Of a DNA stretch of 20,336 nt, positions 6,871 through 15,906 are shown in pieces. The notes beneath the pieces were generated by a model. That model saw only the letters and a program-made list of their open reading frames with translations. It made no database searches and had not been told where the DNA came from. Every line of letters starts with the position of its first letter. Within the stretch, counting starts at the first letter, position 1. This stretch comes from Bacillota bacterium (GTDB taxonomy: Bacteria > Bacillota_E > Symbiobacteriia > Symbiobacteriales > Symbiobacteriaceae), in NCBI GenBank assembly GCA_003242675.1, contig QGVE01000039.1, positions 1 through 20,336 of the forward strand. Direction: 5' to 3'. The translations under genes were made by a program, and so were the position numbers.

Positions 6871-7734
6871 ATGAATCGTGGAGATTGGCTGATCGAGGAA
6901 CAGACCCCCGGCTATCAGACGCGTTGGCGGGTGCGGGAGGTGCTGCACGAGGAGCAGACGCCCTACCAGAAGCTGCTCTTGGTCGAGCTCGAGGACTTTG
7001 GCCGCACCCTGGTGCTGGACGACGCGGTCCAGACCGCGGTGGGCGATGAGTACACGTACCACGAGATGATCGCGCACGTCCCGCTGTTCACGCACCCCAA
7101 TCCGGAGCGCGTTCTCATCATCGGCGGTGGCGACGGCGGCACGGCGCGCGAGGTCTGTCGCCATGAAACCGTGCAGAAGGTGGACATGGTGGAGATCGAC
7201 CGGGCGGTCATCGAGGCGTGCCGCAAGTACCTGCCCGAGACCGCCTGCGGCATCGACCATCCCAAGGTCAACCTGGTGGTGGGCGACGGCATCGCCTGGG
7301 TCGCCAGCCACGTCGACGAGTATGACGTGATCATCGTCGACTCCTCCGACCCCGTGGGGCCCGCGACCGGCCTGTTCAACCGGGAATTCTATCAGAACGT
7401 GTACCGGGCGCTGAAGGCCGAGGGGCTGTTCGTCGCCCAGGTGCTCTCGCCGTTCTTCCATCAGGACCTGATCCGCGATGTGTACGGCGTGGTCTCCACG
7501 ATTTTCCCGATCACCATGCCCTACCTGACGGTCGTGCCCACGTATCCCAGCGGGCTGCACTGCTTCATGCTGGGGTCCAAGCGGCACCACCCGCTGCGGG
7601 AGGGGATGCGCACCCCTTCCTGGCCCACCCGCTGGTACACCCCGGCCATCCACCGCGCCGCGTTCCAGCTGCCGCCGGTCGTGGCCGAGCTGCTGGAGCC
7701 GGCCGGCGTGCCGAGCGGCCAGAAGGCGAACTAG
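6871..7734 (+). CDS. speE: Spermidine synthase / aminopropyltransferase
   Basis: This is a 287-aa cytoplasmic enzyme that transfers the aminopropyl group of decarboxylated SAM to putrescine or a related amine. The family signature is complete: the SAM-site loop GGGDGG (85-90) followed by T-A-R-E, the acidic E-I-D (about 108-110) binding the nucleoside, VVGDGIAWV, and the catalytic DSSDPVGPATGLFNREFY region (157-174). Length is standard. ATG 6871 is used because AGGAGG ends 6 bases upstream; ATG 6865 abuts the ribosome site and GTG 6850 has none. speD and speA/B-type partners are not in this window, so putrescine versus agmatine as acceptor cannot be decided here. Confidence 0.93.
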   Translation: MNRGDWLIEEQTPGYQTRWRVREVLHEEQTPYQKLLLVELEDFGRTLVLDDAVQTAVGDEYTYHEMIAHVPLFTHPNPERVLIIGGGDGGTAREVCRHETVQKVDMVEIDRAVIEACRKYLPETACGIDHPKVNLVVGDGIAWVASHVDEYDVIIVDSSDPVGPATGLFNREFYQNVYRALKAEGLFVAQVLSPFFHQDLIRDVYGVVSTIFPITMPYLTVVPTYPSGLHCFMLGSKRHHPLREGMRTPSWPTRWYTPAIHRAAFQLPPVVAELLEPAGVPSGQKAN

Positions 7735-7754
7735 CGAGTCCCTCGTGTCGCTGT

Positions 7755-7793
7755 CGGGCGGCATGCCCCGCACAGGCGGGAGCGTGCCGCCCG
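7755..7793. terminator. Hairpin after speE, probable terminator
   Basis: A 12-bp stem with one G-T pair (7755-7766 with 7782-7793, core CGGGCGGCA/TGCCGCCCG) begins 21 bases after the speE stop. It has no T-run. Its right arm runs into the tandem repeat at 7786. Confidence 0.45.
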
Positions 7794-7882
7794 TGCGCGC
7801 TCCCGGGCCGCTGCACCCACCGTGCCGGGCCCAGCCGCCCGTGCGCGCTCCCGGACCGCCCTCCCCCGCTCTGCCGGGCCCG
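7786..7882. repeat. Two-copy tandem repeat of about 48 bp
   Basis: Units 7786-7833 and 7834-7882 start with a 25-base stretch identical except for one base (7786-7810 versus 7834-7858) and both end with TGCCGGGCCC plus A or G. The middle is divergent but also C-rich. A partial third start (GCCGGGCGG) follows. The speE-to-radical-SAM gap (7735-8015) holds the hairpin, this repeat and a short AT-rich stretch (about 7975-7995) with TTAAAAT that may be the -10 of the next gene. Confidence 0.75.
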
Positions 7883-8015
7883 GCCGGGCGGCTTCTCGGT
7901 CAGACCCTGGTCCCCCATAGCCCCTTCGTCCCATGCAAGTCGGTACACTTTGCGGGTTCGGGTTGTTTCCCCGTCGATTAAAATGATTTTGTAAGCATTC
8001 TGGGGGGATGGCCGC

Positions 8016-9134
8016 ATGACAGGGGCCAGAAACGAGGCACCGCAAGCCCGCACCGTGGCGCTAGAGCTAAAGGAGAAGCCGCAATCCGGCGCCATGCCCC
8101 TGCGCATCGTCTGGGAGCTCACCCGGGCCTGCAATCTCAACTGCCGGCACTGCCGCATGGCGAACGGCCTGCCGCCCGGTGAAAGCGATCTTTCCACCGA
8201 CCAGATCCTCCGGGTGATCGACGACATCGTCTCCGGCTGCAGGCCCACGTTCATCTTCACGGGCGGCGAGCCGCTCCGGCGTCCGGACGTGTTCACCATC
8301 GCCGCGCACGCCCGGCGGCGCGGGGCCGCCGTCATGCTCGAGACCAACGCGACCCTGATCACCGCCGAGGCGGCCGCGTTCCTGAAGACCTGCGGGGTGT
8401 CCGCGGTGTACGTCACGCTCGACGGGGCCACCGCGGAGACCCACGACGCCTTCCGCGGCCTTCCGGGCGCCTGGGCCGCGGCCTGGCGGGGCATCGCCCA
8501 CCTGAAGGGGGCCGGCGTGCCGTTCCACCTGAAGTTCACCATCGGCGCGCACGACCGGGACCAGGTTCCGGCGATGGTCCGCCTGGCGGAGCAGGAGGGA
8601 GCGGCGGGCGTTCAGCTTTGCGCGTCCATGCCCGCGGGGTGCGGCGTGCGCCTGGACCGGGACGCACGGCTTTCCCCGGAGGAGCTGGAGTCCCTGCTGG
8701 GTTGGTTGTGCGCGAGCTTTGAGCGGACGACGACCGCGGTGCAGGCGACCTGCGCCCCGCAGTTCCACCGGGTGCTCCGGCAGCAGGAAGCGGAGGCCGT
8801 CCTGGAGCCGCGGAGGGAAGCGGCGCACGCGGTGGCAGGCGGCGCCTGCTCGGCCGCCAGCGACGGCTGCTTCATCGCCCACGACGGCCAGGTGCAGCCC
8901 TGCCGGCACCTGCCCCTGCCGGTGGGAAACGTTCTGCAGCAGCGCTTTCGGGAGATCTGGGAGTCCGCCACCCTGCTGCGCCAGCTGCGGGACCGCGATC
9001 TCCTGGGCGGCAAGTGCGGCGAGTGCGAGTACCGGTCGGACTGCGGCGGCTGCAGGGCGCGGGCCTACGAGGCCCACGGCTTCCCCCTGGCCGAGGATCC
9101 AAGCTGCCTCTACGATCCGGGTTCCGGGACCTGA
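8016..9134 (+). CDS. Radical SAM/SPASM protein, NirJ/Ahb-like
   Basis: This is a 372-aa predicted iron-sulfur enzyme. C39-x3-C43-x2-C46 (ACNLNCRHC) is the radical SAM cluster motif, and FTGGEPL (about residues 86-92) binds SAM. The C-terminal third is a SPASM/twitch domain with many cysteines (GACSAASDGC, QPCRH, KCGECEYRSDCGGC) ending in R-A-R-A-Y-E-A-H-G and a late Cys in D-P-S-C. That tail is typical of NirJ, AhbC and AhbD, which modify siroheme-derived tetrapyrroles, but it also occurs in peptide-modifying relatives such as PqqE. No heme-synthesis partner or precursor peptide is seen nearby, so the substrate is open. ATG 8016 follows a G-rich ribosome site (GGGGGGA) with about 8 bases spacing. 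Confidence 0.85.
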   Translation: MTGARNEAPQARTVALELKEKPQSGAMPLRIVWELTRACNLNCRHCRMANGLPPGESDLSTDQILRVIDDIVSGCRPTFIFTGGEPLRRPDVFTIAAHARRRGAAVMLETNATLITAEAAAFLKTCGVSAVYVTLDGATAETHDAFRGLPGAWAAAWRGIAHLKGAGVPFHLKFTIGAHDRDQVPAMVRLAEQEGAAGVQLCASMPAGCGVRLDRDARLSPEELESLLGWLCASFERTTTAVQATCAPQFHRVLRQQEAEAVLEPRREAAHAVAGGACSAASDGCFIAHDGQVQPCRHLPLPVGNVLQQRFREIWESATLLRQLRDRDLLGGKCGECEYRSDCGGCRARAYEAHGFPLAEDPSCLYDPGSGT

Positions 9135-9209
9135 GCCGGAGCGTCCCGGGCCGCAGGCGGCCTCCGGACGCGCTCCCGGATCCGGGCGGAAGCCCGCGCC
9201 GCGAACCGG

Positions 9210-9234
9210 CCGCGCCCCTTGCGCAAGGGCGCGG
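9210..9234. terminator. GC-rich palindrome after the radical SAM gene
   Basis: Arms CCGCGCC(C)CCTTGC and GCAAGGGCGCGG fold back with one bulged base, 76 bases after the stop. No T-run follows, so termination is tentative. The gap 9135-9304 shows nothing else clear. Confidence 0.4.
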
Positions 9235-9304
9235 TCTCGTGTACGGTCAATTCTGGGCGTGAGATCCGGCCGCTCGTGCCGGGCCGCCCGGAAGGGGGAT
9301 CGGG

Positions 9305-9625
9305 ATGCGCAGTCTGCTCGCCGCCGCCCTGGCGGTCGCCGTCACCTTCCTGCTGGTTACCGTCGTGCTTCCCTTCCTGGGGATCCTGCTGGCGGCCGTC
9401 CTGGCCCTGGCGGGGCTCGGCGTGCTGGCCTACCTCGCCGCGCCGGTGCTCCGGCGCCTGCCGTGGCTCCGGGACCTCATCCAGGTGGAGGAGCACCCGT
9501 TTGGCCGCACCATCCGGTTCGGCCGCGCCAGCGTGCGCGCCCGCCGCGCGGACGACTACATCGACGTGGAGGGCCGCACGGTCGGGGTGGAGGAGGACCC
9601 CCTGCCTCCCGGCGACGGGCGGTAG
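9305..9625 (+). CDS. Small membrane protein, unknown function
   Basis: I do not recognise this 106-aa protein. Residues about 4-24 and 26-48 are two strongly hydrophobic helices joined by a short Pro-containing turn, followed by a positively charged stretch (RRLPWLRD). The C-terminal 50 residues are soluble, arginine-rich then acidic (DDYIDVEGR, VEEDPLPPGDG), and probably face the cytoplasm. GGGGGATC upstream of ATG 9305 serves as the ribosome site. The stop is 17 bases from the end of the convergent pdaB-like gene. Confidence 0.65.
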   Translation: MRSLLAAALAVAVTFLLVTVVLPFLGILLAAVLALAGLGVLAYLAAPVLRRLPWLRDLIQVEEHPFGRTIRFGRASVRARRADDYIDVEGRTVGVEEDPLPPGDGR

Positions 9626-9642
9626 GCGGCCGCCGTCCGTGC

Positions 9643-10383
9643 CTATCCGTCTTCCGGCGGCACCAGATCGGGGATCGGCACGACCTTGAAGCCCCGGCGA
9701 TTCAGGCCCTCCAGGATGCCGGGCAGCGCCTCCGCCGTCTCGGTCACGAAGTCGGAGGCCGTCAGCCGGATGATGTCGCCCCGCTGGGCCTGGCGCACCA
9801 CCCGCCGGACGATCTGCTCGGCCGTCAGCCCGAGGTGGTCCTGGCTGTCCAGGGCGTAGGTCACCGTGACCAGCCGGGCCTGCTGGGCGGCGCGCAGCAC
9901 CTCCGGCGGCGCCTTGCCGTTCGGCGGGCGGAAGTAGCGCACGGGGCCGCCCAGGATCTTCGCCAGGGCCGACTGACTGCCCAGCAGGTTGGAGAGGATC
10001 TCGGTCTCGGGCAGCCCCGAAAGGTCGCGGATCTGCTGGCCCAGCGTGCCCACCTCGTGCCCCCGGCGGGCGATCTCCTTCACCATGTCGGGGTGCAGCT
10101 GGAGGAAGGTGCCGCCCACGAAGAAGGTGGCCTTCACCCCGTGCTGGTCGAGGATGTCCAGGATCTTCGTCAGCTCCTGCTTCTGCCAGGTGACGTCGAA
10201 GGTGAGGGCCACCCGGTCGTCGGGCGAGTCGGCGCGGGTGAGCGGCCCCCCGGCCTGCCACTCCGTCGACGCCGCCGGCTGCAGCGCGGGGCTGCGCAGA
10301 AGCGAGATCGTAAACACCGCCAGGGCGAGCGTCGCCGCGACGACGCCCCGGCGCACCAGCCACGCCCGGTCGATGAACAGCAC
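9643..10383 (-). CDS. PdaB-like polysaccharide deacetylase family sporulation protein
   Basis: This is a 246-aa membrane-anchored protein with one N-terminal helix (about residues 13-30) and a NodB-homology domain outside. The layout matches B. subtilis PdaB (YbaN), required for spore stability: ALTFDVTW versus PdaB ALTFDISW, VKATFFVGG, HPDMVKEIARRGHEVGTLG, FRPPNGKAPPEVL, a D-S-x-D segment and TASDFVTETAEALPGIL. The metal-binding His pair of active deacetylases is absent (GTLGQQI in place of S-H-x-x-x-H), the second Asp of T-F-D-D-G is lost, and the late Leu-His motif is L-T. Deacetylase activity is therefore doubtful. GTG 10383 has GGGGGG about 7 bases upstream. A SigE-like promoter overlapping the mrfB stop codon fits a sporulation role. 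Confidence 0.85.
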   Translation of the reverse strand: MLFIDRAWLVRRGVVAATLALAVFTISLLRSPALQPAASTEWQAGGPLTRADSPDDRVALTFDVTWQKQELTKILDILDQHGVKATFFVGGTFLQLHPDMVKEIARRGHEVGTLGQQIRDLSGLPETEILSNLLGSQSALAKILGGPVRYFRPPNGKAPPEVLRAAQQARLVTVTYALDSQDHLGLTAEQIVRRVVRQAQRGDIIRLTASDFVTETAEALPGILEGLNRRGFKVVPIPDLVPPEDG

Positions 10384-10388
10384 GGTAC

Positions 10389-10420
10389 AACCCCCCGGAC
10401 AAGAGTATGTCCGGGGGGTT
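10389..10420. repeat. Perfect 12-bp palindrome before the pdaB-like gene
   Basis: AACCCCCCGGAC (10389-10400) and GTCCGGGGGGTT (10409-10420) flank an 8-base loop. It lies between the mrfB stop and the pdaB-like start. It could terminate mrfB transcripts, but it also contains the SigE-like -10 and the Shine-Dalgarno of the downstream gene. Confidence 0.7.
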
Positions 10421-10431
10421 CCGCCTTATGA
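10402..10431 (-). promoter_or_regulatory. Putative SigE-like promoter of the pdaB-like gene
   Basis: On the minus strand, TCATAAG (10431-10425, overlapping the mrfB stop codon), a 15-base spacer and CATACTCT (10409-10402). Against KMATATT / CATACAHT this matches 5 of 7 and 7 of 8 positions. PdaB is known to be a sporulation gene, which supports the call. Confidence 0.6.
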
Positions 10432-11730
10432 GGACCGGCCCGCCAGCTTGCGGCGCAGCCGCCGGAGCCGGTGCTGGACCTCCTCGTACTCCCGCCGCGC
10501 GCCCGAGGCGCCCAGCGACCGGCGCCGCTCGACCACGGCCAGGGCCTGGACGGTCAGGCGCTCCGCCAGATCGTACCGGCGGGTGACGTGTTCGTGGTAC
10601 TTGGCGAGCTCGATGTAGGGGAAGAGCGCGAGGCCGCCCGCGGCGATCATCTGCTCCCAGATGGCCGCCGCCTGCGGGTGGGCCCGGGCGCGCTTGTAGG
10701 CGAAGGAAAGGCGGCGGAGCAAGGCAGCCTCGGCGACCGACTCGACCCCCCGCTGGCGCGCCCCTTCGTAGCACGTGAGGGCCTCGGCGAGGAGCCCCCG
10801 GGCCTCGAACAGGCGCCCCAGGTGGTAGAGGTCGTCGCCGCAGAGCAGCTCGCCGTCCGGCGTCGGCCCCAGCGGGTCGGCGACCATCTGCCCCAGCCAG
10901 CCGGCCAGGGCGGCGAGGGAGAGGATGTCGAGCCGGTTGTGCTCCACGACCGGGACCAGCGGTGAGGCGTCGCCCGAACGCAGGTAGTCGAAGTAGAGCG
11001 CCGGGATGCGGGAGCCGGACACGTCGTCCGTCCGCACGACGCCCAGGATCGCCCGCTCCAGGTCCTGCAGCGTACACCCGCTCAGGCGTGAGCCCCAAAG
11101 CCTCCGGGCCGGGTGGAGCAGATCCAGGTGCGGGGCGCCGCTGAGCGGCGGCGGCCGGCGGGCCAGGCGGAAGCGCGTCTCCAGCAGGGGCCAGTCGAAG
11201 GACTTGCCGTTGAAGGAGACGAGGCACGTGCAGGGGGCGAGGTCGGCGGCGATGGCGGCCAGCATGGCCTCCTCCTCGGGGTAGTCCCGCAGGAAGTACT
11301 GGCGCACCACGAACGCATCGCCCTGGAAGAAGCCCAGGCCCACCAGGAAGGCGTAGGTGCCGGTGCCGCCCGCAAGCCCCGTGGTCTCGGTGTCGACGAA
11401 GACCGCCCGCCGCGGGTCGAACGCCGCGGATACCCGACCCACCAGCGGCCACACGGCGTCGGGAAGCTGGAGCAGCCAGCCCAAGGGCAGCGGCCCCCGG
11501 TGGAAGCTCAGGGGGTACCGCCGCTCCATCCGGAAGGCGGGGCCCGCTTCCGTGTATACCAGCTCGCCCACGAGGCCCGGGCACAGCGCCGCCGGCTCGG
11601 TGCCGGCCGCCGCCGGCCGGATCAGAGAAGGCGGCGCCTGCGCTGCCAGCGCCGCCTTGGCCGCCCGTTCACCGGCGGCACGGGCGGCCCCGGCCGCCTT
11701 CAGCAGCCGCAGCCGCTCGCGCACGTTCAC
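10426..11730 (-). CDS. mrfB: MrfB (YprB-like) DEDD exonuclease with C-terminal TPR-like region
   Basis: This is a 434-aa RNase H-fold exonuclease. Acidic residues are visible at D113 and E115 (FVDTETTGL), D179 (SFNGKSFDWP) and H264/D268 (VEHNRLDIL), giving a DEDDh-type site. HLDLLHPARRLW (201-212) is highly typical of B. subtilis YprB. Residues about 295-410 form TPR-like helix pairs. In B. subtilis, MrfA (helicase) and MrfB (nuclease) repair mitomycin C adducts outside the UvrABC pathway; the helicase partner is also here, two genes upstream. GTG 11730 has GGGAGGAA with good spacing. The only difference from the usual tight pair is the small selenoprotein-like gene inserted between them. Confidence 0.88.
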   Translation of the reverse strand: MNVRERLRLLKAAGAARAAGERAAKAALAAQAPPSLIRPAAAGTEPAALCPGLVGELVYTEAGPAFRMERRYPLSFHRGPLPLGWLLQLPDAVWPLVGRVSAAFDPRRAVFVDTETTGLAGGTGTYAFLVGLGFFQGDAFVVRQYFLRDYPEEEAMLAAIAADLAPCTCLVSFNGKSFDWPLLETRFRLARRPPPLSGAPHLDLLHPARRLWGSRLSGCTLQDLERAILGVVRTDDVSGSRIPALYFDYLRSGDASPLVPVVEHNRLDILSLAALAGWLGQMVADPLGPTPDGELLCGDDLYHLGRLFEARGLLAEALTCYEGARQRGVESVAEAALLRRLSFAYKRARAHPQAAAIWEQMIAAGGLALFPYIELAKYHEHVTRRYDLAERLTVQALAVVERRRSLGASGARREYEEVQHRLRRLRRKLAGRSS

Positions 11731-11747
11731 TCGGCATTCCTCCCGTG

Positions 11748-11981
11748 TTACTGTGACCGGATCAACCGCTGCACCTCGCCCGGTTCCGGGAATCGGCCCA
11801 GCGCTTTCTTCGAAAACACCAGCCTGCCGTCGACCACCACCTCGAAAACTCCCCCCGACAAGGCGATGAGTTCGACCGCGGCATTCGGCAGTTCAGCCCG
11901 AAGCTCCTCCGCCAGGCTGGCGGCCCGCTTGTCATAGCCTCAGGATGTGCAGTACTCGATGGTAATCCGCTCGATCGCCAT
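11748..11981 (-). CDS. SelW/Rdx-like selenoprotein with in-frame UGA (Sec14)
   Basis: The 77-residue frame runs from ATG 11981 to TAA 11748 with one internal TGA (11942-11940) at codon 14. Read as selenocysteine it gives ITIEYCTSUGYDKRA, so Cys11-x-x-Sec14 forms the redox motif of the thioredoxin-like SelW/Rdx family. The rest fits that family: GGVFEVVVDGRLVFSKKALG, then RFPEPGEVQRLIR, and the total length is normal. The start has AAAGGAGGGG with about 7 bases spacing. A hairpin 16 bases after the TGA fits a bacterial SECIS. The gene lies 55 bases after mrfA and 17 bases before mrfB, in one operon. Role: small oxidoreductase or thiol-redox protein, partner unknown. The alternative is a pseudogene with a nonsense mutation, unlikely because the TGA falls exactly at the Sec position and the frame downstream is intact. 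Confidence 0.85.
11909..11923 (-). promoter_or_regulatory. Candidate bacterial SECIS hairpin
   Basis: On the minus strand, CCGCCA and TGGCGG pair around the loop GCC (6 bp, 3-base loop). The stem begins 16 bases and the loop 22 bases after the TGA, and the first loop base is G, as expected for bacterial SECIS elements. It lies within the coding region, as is normal in bacteria. No folding program was run. Confidence 0.6.
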
Positions 11982-12036
11982 GATGGCCCCTCCTTTGTTT
12001 ATCTTTATCCTCCGTCCGGCGACGGAAGACTGAACC

Positions 12037-14313
<2,277 letters not shown>

Positions 14314-14363
14314 GCACAAGACCTCCCGGGGCACCCGAGGAGACGTTCGCCTACATATTTCAG

Positions 14364-14397
14364 CGGTGCGGGGGGCAAACCCTGCAGCCCCGCACCG
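14364..14397. promoter_or_regulatory. 10-bp hairpin in the mrfA-bshA divergent region
   Basis: CGGTGCGGGG (14364-14373) and CCCCGCACCG (14388-14397) pair around a 14-base loop, just before the bshA ribosome site. It may act as an attenuator for bshA or as an operator. The promoters of both genes should lie in 14314-14420, but no convincing -35/-10 pair was found; TATGTA on the minus strand near 14355 is only a possible -10. Confidence 0.4.
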
Positions 14398-14420
14398 GGG
14401 GGAGATGGGAGGCCTGTCCC

Positions 14421-15539
14421 ATGCGCATCGCCATCGTGTGCTACCCCAGCGTCGGCGGCAGCGGCATCGTGGCGACGGAGCTCGCCGTGCAGCTGGCCCG
14501 GCGCGGGCACGAGGTCCACGTGGTCTCATCGGCGCTCCCGTTCCGGCTGAGCCGGTTTGAGGAGCGCATCCGCTTCCACCAGGTCGAAACCCCGACCTAC
14601 CCGCTCTTCCAGGAGCCCCCTTACGTCCTGGCCCTGACCAACAAGCTGGTCGAGGTGCACCGGGTGGCGGGGCTCGACGTCATCCACGCGCACTACGCGG
14701 TGCCCCACGCCACGGCGGCCTATCTTGCGCGCGAGGTCATCGGGCCCGGGGGCCCCCGGGTGGTCACGACGCTCCACGGCACGGACATCACGCTGATGGG
14801 CGCGGACCCCTCGTTCACGGAGATCATCGCCTTTTCGATCAACCGGTCGGACGCGGTGACCGCCGTGTCGGAGTCGCTGCGCGCGGACACGGTCGCGCTC
14901 CTGCCCGTCGACCGCCCGGTGCGGGTGATCCCCAACTTCCTGGACTGCGAGCGGTGGCGGCGGCAAGACGCGGCGGACCTGCGCCGGCGCCTGGCGCCGG
15001 CGGGGGAGCGGCTGCTCCTGCACATGTCCAACTTCCGCCGGGTCAAGCGGCCGTGGGACGTGGTGGAGATCTTCGCCCGGGTGGCCAGGAGGATGCCCGC
15101 ACGACTTCTGCTGGTGGGCGAGGGCCCCGAGCTCGCGCCGACGCTCAGCCTCGCCGAGCGGCTGGGGGTGCGCGAGCGCCTCCTCGTCCTGGGCACCCAG
15201 GAGGAGGTGGTGCCCCTGCTTTCCGCCGCCGACCTGTTCCTCCTGCCCAGCGAGCAGGAGTCCTTCGGCCTCGCGGCCTTGGAGGCGATGGCCTGCGGCG
15301 TGCCCGTCGTGGCCAGCCGCACCGGCGGCCTGCCCGAGGTGGTGGTGGACGGGGAGACCGGTTTCCTCTGTCAGGTGGGCGACGTGGAGGCCATGGCCCG
15401 GCGGGCGCTGCAGATCCTGGAGGACGGGGAGCTTCACCGGCGGCTCGGCGGGGCCGCGGTGGAGCGGGTGCGGACCCTGTTCTGCGCGGAGCGGATCGTG
15501 CCGCAGTACGAGGCGCTGTACCGCGAGGTAGTGGGATAA
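14421..15539 (+). CDS. bshA: N-acetyl-alpha-D-glucosaminyl L-malate synthase (bacillithiol step 1)
   Basis: This is a 372-aa GT4 glycosyltransferase that joins N-acetylglucosamine from UDP-GlcNAc to L-malate, the first step of bacillithiol. The BshA pattern is strong: VGGSGIVATELAVQLARRGH (11-30), PFRL (40-43), the HAHYAVPHATAAYLA block (89-103), TLHGTDITLMG (117-127), VIPNFLD (169-175) and the retaining-GT motif E280-x7-E288 (EQESFGLAALE). These blocks separate BshA from generic GT4 enzymes. ATG 14421 has GGGAGG 8 bases upstream. bshB and bshC are not in the window. Its neighbours include a thiol-redox selenoprotein-like gene, but a link is speculative. Confidence 0.9.
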   Translation: MRIAIVCYPSVGGSGIVATELAVQLARRGHEVHVVSSALPFRLSRFEERIRFHQVETPTYPLFQEPPYVLALTNKLVEVHRVAGLDVIHAHYAVPHATAAYLAREVIGPGGPRVVTTLHGTDITLMGADPSFTEIIAFSINRSDAVTAVSESLRADTVALLPVDRPVRVIPNFLDCERWRRQDAADLRRRLAPAGERLLLHMSNFRRVKRPWDVVEIFARVARRMPARLLLVGEGPELAPTLSLAERLGVRERLLVLGTQEEVVPLLSAADLFLLPSEQESFGLAALEAMACGVPVVASRTGGLPEVVVDGETGFLCQVGDVEAMARRALQILEDGELHRRLGGAAVERVRTLFCAERIVPQYEALYREVVG

Positions 15540-15547
15540 GCCCCGGT

Positions 15548-15736
15548 TCAGGCGCTGCGGGTGGGTCGCGTGCCCGCAATCCCCTGCCGGCGCGGCGCCC
15601 GGCCGAAGAGGTCCGCCAGGGCCGAGTGGATGTCCGGGAACCGAAACCCGAACCCTTCCTCCTGCAGCCGGCGGGAGACGCAGTACCGGCCGTAGAGGGC
15701 GAGTTCCGGGTCCGTGCCGATGAGCGGCGCGCCGAG
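15548..15736 (-). pseudogene. Remnant of a TIGR01777-type epimerase (DUF1731 end)
   Basis: The last 62 codons of this minus-strand frame resemble the C-terminal DUF1731 domain of TIGR01777/YfcH-type NAD-dependent epimerases: a [21 protein letters not shown] stretch (positions about 15616-15678) has the R-L-x-E-x-G-F-x-F-x-x-P-x-x-x-x-A-L pattern. The Rossmann domain and the rest (about 230 residues) are absent. The frame upstream reads low-complexity and runs into the cadA terminator. This looks like a 3' fragment left after deletion. The rest of 15540-15906 (15737-15856) shows no gene. Confidence 0.55.
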
Positions 15737-15856
15737 CCGGGAAGCCGCCGCCGGCGAGCCGGCCGGCCCATGCGGCGGTTCCGCTGCTTCTCTAAGGTTA
15801 GACCGCCCGGCTGAGGGGAAGGAAATGGCTGGAAGACACCCGGCATTGCGCGCAAA

Positions 15857-15892
15857 GGCGCCTGCATCCCGCTGGAGGGGGATGCAGGCGCC
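15857..15892 (-). terminator. Terminator of the zinc/cadmium operon
   Basis: A perfect 14-bp stem (15857-15870 with 15879-15892) closes an 8-base loop, 14 bases after the ATPase stop. On the minus strand it is followed by TTTGC, a short T-run. Confidence 0.75.
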
Positions 15893-15906
15893 CGCTTTGT
15901 CCGCGC

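Noticed and set aside
7745..7981. Proline-rich 78-codon frame that could be a precursor peptide for the radical SAM enzyme
   Set aside because: No ribosome site, and its sequence is just the translated GC-rich tandem repeat and hairpin.
11748..11981. Reading the SelW-like gene as a simple nonsense pseudogene
   Set aside because: The only stop is a TGA exactly at the known Sec position; everything else in the frame is conserved and a SECIS-like hairpin follows.
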